Part shown: positions 44,901 to 52,196 of the stretch, in pieces
How the letters are laid out: the number at the start of each line of letters is the position of its first letter
Position numbering within the stretch: position 1 is the first letter of the stretch
Assembly (NCBI GenBank): GCA_002705055.1
Contig: PAHY01000044.1
Location: forward strand, 1-53,443
Length of the DNA stretch: 53,443 bases
DNA from: Planctomycetota bacterium
Lineage (GTDB): Bacteria; Planctomycetota; UBA1135
Reading direction: 5' to 3'
Translations under genes and position numbers: made by a program
The notes under the pieces: generated by a model
What the model was told of the DNA's origin: nothing
Databases searched by the model: none
Seen by the model: the letters and a program-made list of their open reading frames with translations, nothing else

Positions 44901-45413
44901 GTGCAGCTCATCCTGCCACTGCTCCGTCAAGTTGCCCGGCGCGACGATCAAACACCGCTGCAGGTCACCACGCACAATCATCTCCTTGATCAGGAGGCCC
45001 GCCATGATGGTCTTGCCAGCGCCAGGGTCATCCGCGAGGAGGAAGCGCATGGGAAGGCGAGGAAGCATCTCCTCGTAGACCGCGCTGATCTGGTGCGGTA
45101 GCGGCTCAATCGTGGATGAGCTGATCGCTACGAACGGATCAAAGAGCCAAGCGAGGCGCAAGCGCTGAGCCTCGGAGACAAGGCGGAAGAGCCCGCCGTC
45201 TCCATCAAGAGACCAGGGTCGCCCTGCTTCGTGAATCGCAAGGCGAGCCTCATCATCACGATAGACGAGACGTTCACCCAGCTGTCCTCCAGATTCCCTA
45301 TAGATAACTTTGACTGCATCGGAACCGACGAACTCAACGCGCTCCAAACCGACTGGCCCAGAGCCTGAAATCCCGGTTACCTGTGCACCTATCGAGAGAT
45401 CTTCAAGCCTCAT
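41901..45413 (-). CDS. SNF2/SF2-type helicase with C-terminal DUF3883
   Basis: This 1170-residue protein has Walker [10 protein letters not shown] (128-136), DEAH (230-233), [13 protein letters not shown], and [21 protein letters not shown]-like motif VI given here as [15 protein letters not shown]. A coiled-coil middle ([22 protein letters not shown]) separates it from a C-terminal DUF3883 domain ([19 protein letters not shown], then EVKGR), a PD-(D/E)XK-like fold. This matches the DrmD-like helicases of defence systems, which may translocate on double-stranded DNA. Its start overlaps the HEPN-like gene by 11 nt, and its stop overlaps the methylase start. The DUF3883 Glu-x-Lys keeps a nuclease-like site. 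Identity is secure; enzymatic detail is inferred. Confidence 0.92.
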   Translation of the reverse strand: [1170 protein letters not shown]

Positions 45414-46068
45414 CCGAGTTCAACTCCTCAATCTCACCAAACATCCCTTTCAGCATCCATCTACTGGTGTTCTTGTCGTGAAGCTTGATTCGCCCTGTAA
45501 AGCCAGTTAGCGAGCCAAATGGCGACTTGTTCAACATCTTCTGCACATGCGCATCAAGCCCGCCTGCATACCGAACCATCTCAGCCAATCCTGAGCGAGC
45601 ATCTGCATCAGTCAAGTTTCTACCGTGCAGATACTTGTCTCGCGCAGCCTCGAATACCTTCCGCTGATCGCGCACAGTCCTGGGGAGCGCACGCCCCACA
45701 ACGGCTTTCATGTATCCCTCGACCGTCGCACGGGTCATATGGCGCCGGTCGATGAACCCATGAGCTAACTCGGCATTGCACTTGTGCTTCTTGACAGCTG
45801 CAATGTAGAGCGCCCTTCGTTCTGCGCGCTCAAGAAGTGCCGCGCCGCAGGCTAGCGCAAACCCATATTCGCGCTCCTCAACCATCGGCACGAGGGGACG
45901 AAACAGATCAACAACGGGACTAGGGAGCCCTTCGATTAGTTTGACGATGACTCGGTATTGAGTTGCCACGGTCTTTGGGGGAAACGAAATAGGGAGCGAT
46001 GCCAGAGCACCGATCACACTGACTTGCAGAAGCGCAAAATGCGCCTCAGCCGGCCGCCAGATAGACAT
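45403..46068 (-). CDS. HEPN-like hypothetical protein, first gene of the element's operon
   Basis: This 221-residue protein is of a family I do not know. It is helical, and residues 160-200 contain ARDKYLHGRNLTDADARSG, with R-x4-H (RDKYLH), the pattern of HEPN ribonucleases and of several abortive-infection proteins. A candidate partner helix (ERAERRALYIAAVKKHKC) lies upstream. If real, it would add a second HEPN to an operon that already has one in the DUF499 protein. Its stop lies 11 nt inside the start of the helicase gene, so the two are coupled; it is the first gene of the operon, directly inside the right end of the element. A housekeeping-like alternative is not visible. The assignment is tentative. 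Confidence 0.6.
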   Translation of the reverse strand: MSIWRPAEAHFALLQVSVIGALASLPISFPPKTVATQYRVIVKLIEGLPSPVVDLFRPLVPMVEEREYGFALACGAALLERAERRALYIAAVKKHKCNAELAHGFIDRRHMTRATVEGYMKAVVGRALPRTVRDQRKVFEAARDKYLHGRNLTDADARSGLAEMVRYAGGLDAHVQKMLNKSPFGSLTGFTGRIKLHDKNTSRWMLKGMFGEIEELNSDEA

Positions 46069-46109
46069 CTCTGGCTAGTGGTCCTCACATCCACCGTGAA
46101 GAATCTTGC

Positions 46110-46125
46110 CACCGGCTTGCCAGTA
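46110..46125. promoter_or_regulatory. Arm-type site (near-palindrome), right end
   Basis: CACCGGC-TT-GCCAGTA matches the left site (30848-30863) at 14 of 16 positions, and the flanking CTTGC is shared too. It lies inside the element, near the right core, as expected for a recombinase arm site. Confidence 0.5.
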
Positions 46126-46288
46126 CGCCATTGGTTACTAACGAACATGCGGGCACTTGTAAGGTTATACTCGACTACCGATGGGCACAATGGGCCATGC
46201 CGCATACAGTTACCGGATAAGGATTTGCGTGCACCGGACCACCCGATCGTGCTTAGACTCCACAAGACCGAACAACCAGCCCGTTCAC

Positions 46289-46317
46289 ACGGGATCTGCT
46301 TTGGGAGCAGGGGGTCG
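46289..46317 (+). other. Right attachment core (direct repeat)
   Basis: This copy of the 29-nt core starts ACGGGATCTGC and ends GGGGTCG, with G46311 where the left copy has A. The base pair it forms in the anticodon stem would change from U-A to a U-G wobble. No T arm or CCA end follows. It marks the right border of the element. Confidence 0.8.
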
Positions 46318-46357
46318 CCGACATCGAGCTGAGCGCTTCCTCGCCGGGCCAGACGGA

Positions 46358-47800
46358 CTAATCCCCCACCCGCAGCTCCACTGTCGATTGCGACTCCACG
46401 CCAACGGGCACATCTGCGCGCGGGCCGAGGGCCCAGGCGAGGCGCCAGGTGCCGGGGGCGAGGACGGCGGGGAAGGAGCCGAACTGGCTGCGGCGGAGGT
46501 GGCGGATCGGGTCGGAGCTGAGCTGCAGGATCCAGCGGGTGCCGGGAGGGGATGGCATGTCGAAGTCCTGGGGGACTTGGACGACGCGAGCGTCCTGGTG
46601 CAGCGGGACAAGGTGTGGCTTGGCTTGCGCGGTCGCAGCGTCGCCTCCTGCATCGGGGCCTGGCACGACGAGCAGCGGGAAGCTGTCGACGATCGGAACG
46701 GAGACGGCTTCGTCTACCGGCATGGGATAGGCAGATTCCGTCGTGTGCAGCGTGACTCTGCCCGCGGGCAGGCGCACGCGGTAGCAAGCTCGCTGTTCAT
46801 TCCAGACAGCAAACCGGGTGCTGCGCTGCGTGCCTGCCGCGCCGTCCTCGCTCCACTCGACGTCGAAGGCGACCGTCAGCGGGCGGTTCGCGTCGGTGCA
46901 CCACCCGCCCTGCCGCTCGGAGCGAAAGCGGAGCTGCACCCAATGCTGCGCGGCCTCCTCCTTTCCCGGCTCGGCGCTCGACTCGCCGCCCGGCTCCTCG
47001 GGAATTCGGTAGACCACGGGCTGCGGCGCACCCTCACGCGCCCGCGCCAACTGAACGCGATACAGATCCGATCTGCCGCCCTGCGAGCGCGGAAAGGACA
47101 GCAGCACCTCCGCCTGTGCTCGCTCCTCCCCGGCAGTCCAGGCACGGACGAACAGAGCCTCATCCTCCCCCAGTTCGACTTCCGGACTTAAATCACCCAA
47201 GCCGAGCGCACCGAGACCGGCGCGCACCGGCGTGTAGCGGGGCTCCCCATCGACGACAGCCCCCTCCTCAAGAAAGAAGGACCGGCGCGGACCCGCCTGG
47301 ACCACGACCGGCAGATACCAGAGCGGCTGCAGCACGATCGCCTCGCGCAACAAAGCCTCGCCCTCGGTCCCCGCCGCAACATGCGACACGCGCGGGAGAT
47401 AGCCCGGCGCCTCCACCGAGAGCAGGCCTTCTGGCAGCGGCAGATGCGCCGCGAGCAGCTCGTCCAGATCCCGCGCAGCCTCAACTAGCCGACTTCCATC
47501 GATCTCAAAAAAGCCCATCTCCGCGCCCTTGACCGGCACGCCGTTTCCATCGACGACGTGGAACTCGAAGCCACGTCGAAGCGCATCCGTCTCCGGCACT
47601 ACGACATCCGCCAAAGCCGATGCAGGCTCCACCCCACCACGCGCGGTCACCGGATCGACAGACCTATCCGCATCCCCCGCGCCCTCAAAGCCAAGCAGCA
47701 CCCACGCCACTCCCGCTGCCAACAAGACCGCAGCCCCCCACCAGGCGACGCCGCGCAGCGCTACATCCCTCCTTTCACTTCCGCGAGGAAGGCATCCCAA
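46358..47800 (-). CDS. Membrane-anchored extracytoplasmic protein, hypothetical
   Basis: This 480-residue protein has one N-terminal membrane helix (VAWWGAAVLLAAGVAWVLLG, about 17-36) and an otherwise hydrophilic, proline-rich, beta-looking body. A carboxypeptidase-regulatory-like (peptidase-associated) fold is suggested by RGFEFHVVDGNGVPVKGAEMGFF and ALRLPLPEG-type repeats. It would sit anchored in or outside the membrane. Its start at 47800 overlaps the end of the upstream gene by 40 nt; I see no better downstream start. It shows very high G/C at third positions, typical of the chromosomal flank. I do not recognise the family. Confidence 0.6.
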   Translation of the reverse strand: MGCLPRGSERRDVALRGVAWWGAAVLLAAGVAWVLLGFEGAGDADRSVDPVTARGGVEPASALADVVVPETDALRRGFEFHVVDGNGVPVKGAEMGFFEIDGSRLVEAARDLDELLAAHLPLPEGLLSVEAPGYLPRVSHVAAGTEGEALLREAIVLQPLWYLPVVVQAGPRRSFFLEEGAVVDGEPRYTPVRAGLGALGLGDLSPEVELGEDEALFVRAWTAGEERAQAEVLLSFPRSQGGRSDLYRVQLARAREGAPQPVVYRIPEEPGGESSAEPGKEEAAQHWVQLRFRSERQGGWCTDANRPLTVAFDVEWSEDGAAGTQRSTRFAVWNEQRACYRVRLPAGRVTLHTTESAYPMPVDEAVSVPIVDSFPLLVVPGPDAGGDAATAQAKPHLVPLHQDARVVQVPQDFDMPSPPGTRWILQLSSDPIRHLRRSQFGSFPAVLAPGTWRLAWALGPRADVPVGVESQSTVELRVGD

Positions 47801-48729
47801 AGCGCAGCCAGCTCTGCCTCGTACGCCAAGACCTCGTCCGCGAACGGAGCCCCCACCACATTCACCGAGAACGCGGGCACTCCCAACTCGCGCGTCGCCT
47901 GCACGCCCGCCGCTTCGTACACCTGCATCTGTGAGCGCAGCTCCGCCGCCTGCAGCACCACGTTTGCGTACGAATCCACCAGCCGGTTGACCCGCCCCGC
48001 GTCCATCGTGCGCAGGTCCAGTCCGGCGGCCCGCTGCGTCACCTGATCCAATGGCGTGTTGAAGCGGTACCGCGCCGCGCCATCCAAATCAAAGACCTTG
48101 CCGGTCTCGGCGGCCCGCGCCTGCAGCACCAAGTAATTGGAAAGATGACGTGCCACATCCGAGCGCGGCTCCTGCACGCGGAACCAGTCGGCCTGAAAGC
48201 CGATCGCCTCCAGCTCGCGCTCGTAGCGCACCAGGTTCATCTCCATGGCGCGCGAGCCGGGATCCACCTGACTCGGGTCGCTCTCTCGAGAGCGACGCTC
48301 GGCGAACTCCTCGACTATCAACGGCAGCTGGCGTTCGAAGGCCTCCTCGTAGAGCGCCACCATCTCCGGGTCCTCAAACCACCAAGAGAAGCCGGGCGCG
48401 CCGGCGTCGATCATGCCGGCCATCCGCGGCGCGTTGCGGTAGTACTCCTGCCAGGCCACCAGGCCCTTGCCGTGGGGGCGGTTTGGCTGATGGCTCGGCA
48501 TCTCACGCGGCACGATGCGCGATGCACTCGCCCCCGCATCCTCCTGCTCCTTGACCCTGTCTGCGCTCTTTGCCTTCGGCGCAGCATCCGCCCCCGCCGG
48601 CTTCCCGACGCGCGCCTCCGGAGTCTGGAGAGAGGGCGACTGCCCTCCCTCCACGGAACCGGAATCGACCGCCCAGTACGCCGCCCCTGATCCAGCCAGG
48701 ATCAGCAGCAGAACCAAGATCGCACGCAT
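47761..48729 (-). CDS. Membrane-anchored or secreted hypothetical protein
   Basis: This 322-residue protein begins with a hydrophobic segment MRAILVLLLILAGSGAAYWA, an anchor or signal peptide. The rest is helical and acidic/basic with many Glu-Arg pairs; a linker with KAKSADRVKEQEDAG lies near residue 55. The start at 48729 is 2 nt after the stop of the upstream gene, which supports it over the Met 16 codons upstream. It overlaps the next gene by 40 nt. I find no family. It looks like one of a run of chromosomal exported proteins. Confidence 0.6.
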   Translation of the reverse strand: MRAILVLLLILAGSGAAYWAVDSGSVEGGQSPSLQTPEARVGKPAGADAAPKAKSADRVKEQEDAGASASRIVPREMPSHQPNRPHGKGLVAWQEYYRNAPRMAGMIDAGAPGFSWWFEDPEMVALYEEAFERQLPLIVEEFAERRSRESDPSQVDPGSRAMEMNLVRYERELEAIGFQADWFRVQEPRSDVARHLSNYLVLQARAAETGKVFDLDGAARYRFNTPLDQVTQRAAGLDLRTMDAGRVNRLVDSYANVVLQAAELRSQMQVYEAAGVQATRELGVPAFSVNVVGAPFADEVLAYEAELAALWDAFLAEVKGGM

Positions 48730-48731
48730 CC

Positions 48732-49208
48732 CTAAATCTCGTTCTCGCAGCGCTGGCAAACGAAGAGATGCCGCCATTCACAGATCACGTACGGAGCTCC
48801 GCTCACGTAGTAGATCAGCGAAAAGGTGTACTCCATGTCGTCATGGCAGACCACCGAGGGCAACTCAGTTGGATCAAACTCGTAGGTATTGCCGCCTGTC
48901 ACCGTAGGGATCAAGCCCTCATTGGAGATCACGTCGATGTTTGGGTCGGGCGGCCCGGTGTACTGCAGGATGATGACGCCATCCGTGATCGAACATGGCC
49001 GACCCAGGGCGCAGTTGCCTGCCCCAGCCTGGATGAACGAGTTCGTCCCGTCGAGCTGCAGCAGGTGGCAGTGGGTCCCCTGGAAACCGTTCGTGGTGAT
49101 CTCGGGAACGCACAGATCGTCTGGATCCTCCGGGTCGATCTGCGCCGCCGCGAAGTTGCTCGTTGCCAGGAAGGCAAACACGAGCCAAAGAATGGAAAGT
49201 CTCTTCAT
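48732..49208 (-). CDS. Small secreted cysteine-rich hypothetical protein
   Basis: This 158-residue protein has a clear signal peptide: MKRLSILWLVFAFLATSNFA, cleaved after the alanines before QIDPED. The mature part has nine cysteines in spaced pairs (LCVPEIT, HCHLL, NCALGRPC, VCHDDMEYT, ICEWRHLFVCQRCENEI), which suggests disulfides or a metal site outside the cell. The ATG at 49208 starts the signal peptide; 34 upstream codons are spurious. It is the first gene of a three-gene minus-strand set. The function is unknown. Confidence 0.65.
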   Translation of the reverse strand: MKRLSILWLVFAFLATSNFAAAQIDPEDPDDLCVPEITTNGFQGTHCHLLQLDGTNSFIQAGAGNCALGRPCSITDGVIILQYTGPPDPNIDVISNEGLIPTVTGGNTYEFDPTELPSVVCHDDMEYTFSLIYYVSGAPYVICEWRHLFVCQRCENEI

Positions 49209-49313
49209 GAATAATCCTGAAATAGAAAGGGCGCGGCGGATACACCCGCCGTTGACTCGAAAGTAGCGAGGGACTCTGGCCTGGTCAACGAGATCGCGGC
49301 CGCGACGCAAGCC

Positions 49314-50306
49314 CTACCGAGCCCGTACGCCGAACTCCTTCCGCATCTCTTGAAGCAACTCCAACGCACGCGCGCGGCTGGAGTACTTCGAGCCCGTCCG
49401 CACCTCAGGCAGTGCCTGCACCGCCGCCTCCAGCTCTCGCAGCGCAGGGCCGACGCCGGTCGCGTGCGCGAACACGATCGGCAGCTCACAGATCAGGCGC
49501 AGCGCCACGACATGCGCGACCGCGCACGCCCGGGGGTGCAGCAGCTCTAAAGCCGCCTCGAAGTCGAAGGGGTCACGATGGAGCCCACGCATCAACGCAT
49601 CAGCGACCTTCGCATCGCTCACCTCCTCCGCCCCGCAGCGCGCGAGCGCCCGGGCGAGTTCGACCGCGCCCTGCGCGCGCAGATACGAAACGGCCCCGAG
49701 ACCTTCGTCGTCGCCCAACGGAACGGGCGGCTTGCCCAGCCAGACGCGCAGCACGTCGAGCGCGTCGATCTCATGCCAAACCGCCTCGGCCTCGCCCAGC
49801 GCGGGCGACATCCCCTGCGAAGGGTGAGCGAAGCGTCCCTCGCGCAGCCCTTGGGTCAGCGCAGACAGGCGCGCTTGATCGAACGGCCCGAGCTCCGCTT
49901 GGACCGGGCGCGCCTGCCCGCTCGCCACCGCGCGCGCGACGCCCGGGTGGGGCGACTGCTGGAAGTCGACCACCACCGCAGTGCCCTCCGCGGCGACCGC
50001 CAGCATCGACAGGCTCTTGCCTCCGATGGCTTCGGTCTGGACCGAAACGGAGAGGACGCAGTTGGCGCCGAGCACCTCGGCTTTGCGACGCAGCTCGTCG
50101 AGCGCCGTTTCGGTCGCGGATTCCAGCTCGGCCTCGTAGCCCCCGGCGCGCCCGCCCGCCATGTCAGAGAACCAGGCCCCCATGTCCTTGAGCACCCCAG
50201 CGCCGAGCACCGCGCGAGCGGTCACGAAACCGGCGTAACGGGTCACCGGGCAGCCCTCGATCGAGGGCGTGCTCACCACCAAAACGGAAGATGCAGGGGC
50301 TGGCAT
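49314..50306 (-). CDS. YbjQ/DUF74-like protein with long C-terminal extension
   Basis: The first 130 residues form a YbjQ (DUF74) domain: VLVVSTPSIEGCPVTRYAGFVTARAVLG (given here as VVSTPSIEGCPVTRY), then DALDELRRKAEVLGANCVLSV. This small domain forms rings and was once thought to bind metal. The remaining 200 residues are helical and specific to this protein. The ATG at 50306 starts the domain; a further 19 codons upstream are not domain-like. It is divergent from the RMD1-family gene with 60 nt between them. The product is soluble. Its role is not known. Confidence 0.75.
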   Translation of the reverse strand: MPAPASSVLVVSTPSIEGCPVTRYAGFVTARAVLGAGVLKDMGAWFSDMAGGRAGGYEAELESATETALDELRRKAEVLGANCVLSVSVQTEAIGGKSLSMLAVAAEGTAVVVDFQQSPHPGVARAVASGQARPVQAELGPFDQARLSALTQGLREGRFAHPSQGMSPALGEAEAVWHEIDALDVLRVWLGKPPVPLGDDEGLGAVSYLRAQGAVELARALARCGAEEVSDAKVADALMRGLHRDPFDFEAALELLHPRACAVAHVVALRLICELPIVFAHATGVGPALRELEAAVQALPEVRTGSKYSSRARALELLQEMRKEFGVRAR

Positions 50307-50365
50307 AACGAGTCCATTCTGCCACACTTCCCGCAGCCGCGACTCAGCGGCCGCCCACCCCACCC

Positions 50366-51481
50366 ATGGACCCTCTCACGCAGACCTCTCGCACGACCAT
50401 CGAGGGGCATGCCTACGCGCTGTTCGGCTTCGATCTGGGCTTTCAGATCGACCTGGACGCGGCCGAACGCCTCGCCGGCGACACCACGCGCCAGCACATC
50501 TCGCGCACTCGGCGCACCTCGCCGGCCTGGTTCGACTACAGCCCGGCCCCGCTGCGCCTCGCCATCGAGGGCGCGCAGATCGAGATTGACGGGCAGCCCA
50601 CCGCCGCCTCGGCGGAAGTCCTGATCTACGACTTCGGCGCGGCGCTGATCACCTACCGGCTCCCGCTCCCGACCACCCTCGACGAGCTGCCGCGCCTCAG
50701 CGTCGCGCTCGAAGACCACGCCGCGCTCCAGGCCGATGCCCGCGCGCGGATGGCCAGCGTGCTGGACACGATCCGCGCCGCGGTCGAGCGCCCGTCCCTC
50801 TCCGACGCCGTCGAGGACTACGTCGTATTCTCGCTCACTTCCTGGGGCAACTCCACCCCCGCCGAGATCCTCGACGACCACCGCGCGACCCTGGCCCAGG
50901 CCATCGAGGCCGAGCGCGCGCCGCTCGCCGCCGAGCAGATCGCGCGCAGCACCGAGGCCACGCTCTCGTACGCCGAGACCGACCTGGCGATCCTCGACTG
51001 GAACGGCGCCATCCTGTTCGACGCCGAGCCGGACGACATCCTCACGCTGCTCCAGCACGCCAACCTCGAGCTGCTGCAGCTGCGCATCCTCGACCAGGAG
51101 CTCGACGAGATCCTCGATCACGCCGACGAGTCGCTCGCCGCGCTCACCCGCGCGCGCGTCTGGCCGACCTTCGCGTCGCGGCGCATGATGCAGCGGCTCG
51201 CGACCGCGCAGACCGACTCCGCCGTCCGCTTCGAAGGCGTCAACAACGCGATCAAGCTGATGGGCAATCAGTACCTGGCGCGCTTCTACCGCCTCGCCGC
51301 CGCGCGCCTCGACCTGCAGGCCTGGCAGGGCAGCGTGCAGCGCAAACTCGAGGCCACTGAAAGCCTCTACGACAAGATGTCCGACTCGGTCGCGACCCAC
51401 CGCCTCGAGCTGCTCGAGTGGGTCATCATCGTGCTGATCGCGGTGTCGATCGTGCTGCCGTTCACGCCTTGGTATCACTAG
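50366..51481 (+). CDS. RMD1/DUF155 family membrane protein
   Basis: This 371-residue protein matches the RMD1/YagE family: GFDLGFQIDLDAAERL near the start, SDAVEDYVVFSL, ETDLAILDWNGAILFDAEPDDILTLLQH (given as LAILDWNGAILF) and ANLELLQLRILDQELDEIL. It ends with one membrane helix (LELLEWVIIVLIAVSIVLPF), so it is anchored by its C-terminus. Bacterial members are uncharacterised; in yeast the relatives act in meiosis and mitochondria. It overlaps the convergent lipoprotein gene by 4 nt. It has the G/C-rich codon use of the chromosomal flank. Confidence 0.85.
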   Translation: MDPLTQTSRTTIEGHAYALFGFDLGFQIDLDAAERLAGDTTRQHISRTRRTSPAWFDYSPAPLRLAIEGAQIEIDGQPTAASAEVLIYDFGAALITYRLPLPTTLDELPRLSVALEDHAALQADARARMASVLDTIRAAVERPSLSDAVEDYVVFSLTSWGNSTPAEILDDHRATLAQAIEAERAPLAAEQIARSTEATLSYAETDLAILDWNGAILFDAEPDDILTLLQHANLELLQLRILDQELDEILDHADESLAALTRARVWPTFASRRMMQRLATAQTDSAVRFEGVNNAIKLMGNQYLARFYRLAAARLDLQAWQGSVQRKLEATESLYDKMSDSVATHRLELLEWVIIVLIAVSIVLPFTPWYH

Positions 51482-51927
51482 TCACGAAGGTGGCAGAAGC
51501 CGGTCGCCAGCCCTGCATCGCGCGACCCCCCGCCCATCGACGAGATGTCATCGCCATGCGGAGACTCGCAGATCAACCAGTCGCCTTGAGGGCTGACGAT
51601 GACGCGCACACCCTTGAGTCGAAACGCGTGCGCCAATTTCTTGGCCACATCCATGCGGCAATCTCCGGGCTCGACCTCGGCGCGCGCGCGGAAGCCCTCG
51701 ATTTCAAACTCGACCCAAGCGGCTTCGCCTGAACCGGACGGGGCTCTGCCCGATGGTTCCCCGTAGAGAAGAAACACAACTCCGTACGGGACCTGGTCGG
51801 GCGGGTACACCCCGATCGCGGCCTCGTGCACCTGGTGGTAGTCCTCGGGCTTCCAGTGCGGAGCCTGGCAGGACAGGAAAAGAAATACGACGACCCAAAT
51901 GGGACGGATGCCTTGAATATCGCTCAC
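51478..51927 (-). CDS. Putative lipoprotein, hypothetical
   Basis: This 149-residue protein has a short hydrophobic start with a lipobox-like end (VVVFLFLSC, Cys about 20), so it is probably lipid-anchored. The mature part reads as a small alpha/beta domain (VEFEIEGFRARAEVEPGDCRMDVAKKLAHAFR). No family was recognised. It is convergent with the RMD1-family gene (4-nt overlap). Confidence 0.6.
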   Translation of the reverse strand: MSDIQGIRPIWVVVFLFLSCQAPHWKPEDYHQVHEAAIGVYPPDQVPYGVVFLLYGEPSGRAPSGSGEAAWVEFEIEGFRARAEVEPGDCRMDVAKKLAHAFRLKGVRVIVSPQGDWLICESPHGDDISSMGGGSRDAGLATGFCHLRD

Positions 51928-51999
51928 CTCACCAGGCTAGAAAGGAAGTGAAGTGCTGCCTAGCTGCGCCGCCAGCGAACTTCCCGCAGCGGATGCCCA

Positions 52000-52176
52000 T
52001 CAGGGCTCGAGCGTGCTGGTTTCGTTCCCCACCGGAAACGCCTGCGCCTGACGCTGCACGACGACCGTCACCAGCAGGTAGTCCTGCTCTTCAAAGGCCG
52101 CCGTCCGCGCGACGGATTCGATGGCATCGCGTGCAAATAGATGGCGGGGCGGAGAGATGGGGCTACGCCAGGCCAA
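52000..52176 (-). pseudogene. Short open frame, possible gene remnant
   Basis: Translation gives about 45 residues that look coding (LFARDAIESVARTAAFEEQD and VTVVVQRQAQAFPVGNETS), ending at a TGA (52000-52002), but there is no ATG; a TTG at 52176 is the only start candidate before an upstream stop. It may be the remnant of a gene or a short non-ATG gene. The support is codon quality only. Confidence 0.25.
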
Positions 52177-52196
52177 AGTAAGGCCCAGGCCTCACT

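Larger units (their letters stand above)
30716..46317. mobile_element. Integrated element carrying an Hma-like defence operon
   Basis: The limits are the two att-core repeats. Inside each end is one near-palindromic arm-type site. The element carries an integrase and an excisionase at the left, then an intergenic stretch, a second tyrosine recombinase, and a minus-strand defence operon that fills the right two thirds. The cargo has A/T-richer codons than the flanking chromosomal genes, by eye. It is best seen as a phage-satellite-like or ICE-like genomic island without structural or conjugation genes; transfer would need a helper. That neither end has the 5' half of the tRNA is an oddity discussed in the findings. 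Confidence 0.75.
46069..46357. other. Right end of the element and junction with the chromosome
   Basis: No gene is seen in these 289 bases. They hold the promoter region of the minus-strand operon near 46069, the right arm-type site (46110-46125) and the right att core (46289-46317). Between 46145 and 46230 the sequence is A/T-richer (GTTACTAACGAACATG, TAAGGTTATACTCGAC) and may carry the operon promoter; the position is not certain. Confidence 0.45.

Noticed and set aside
50273..51478. 401-codon minus-strand frame over the RMD1-family gene
   Set aside because: It is a shadow frame favoured by G/C-rich third positions; the plus-strand protein matches a known family.
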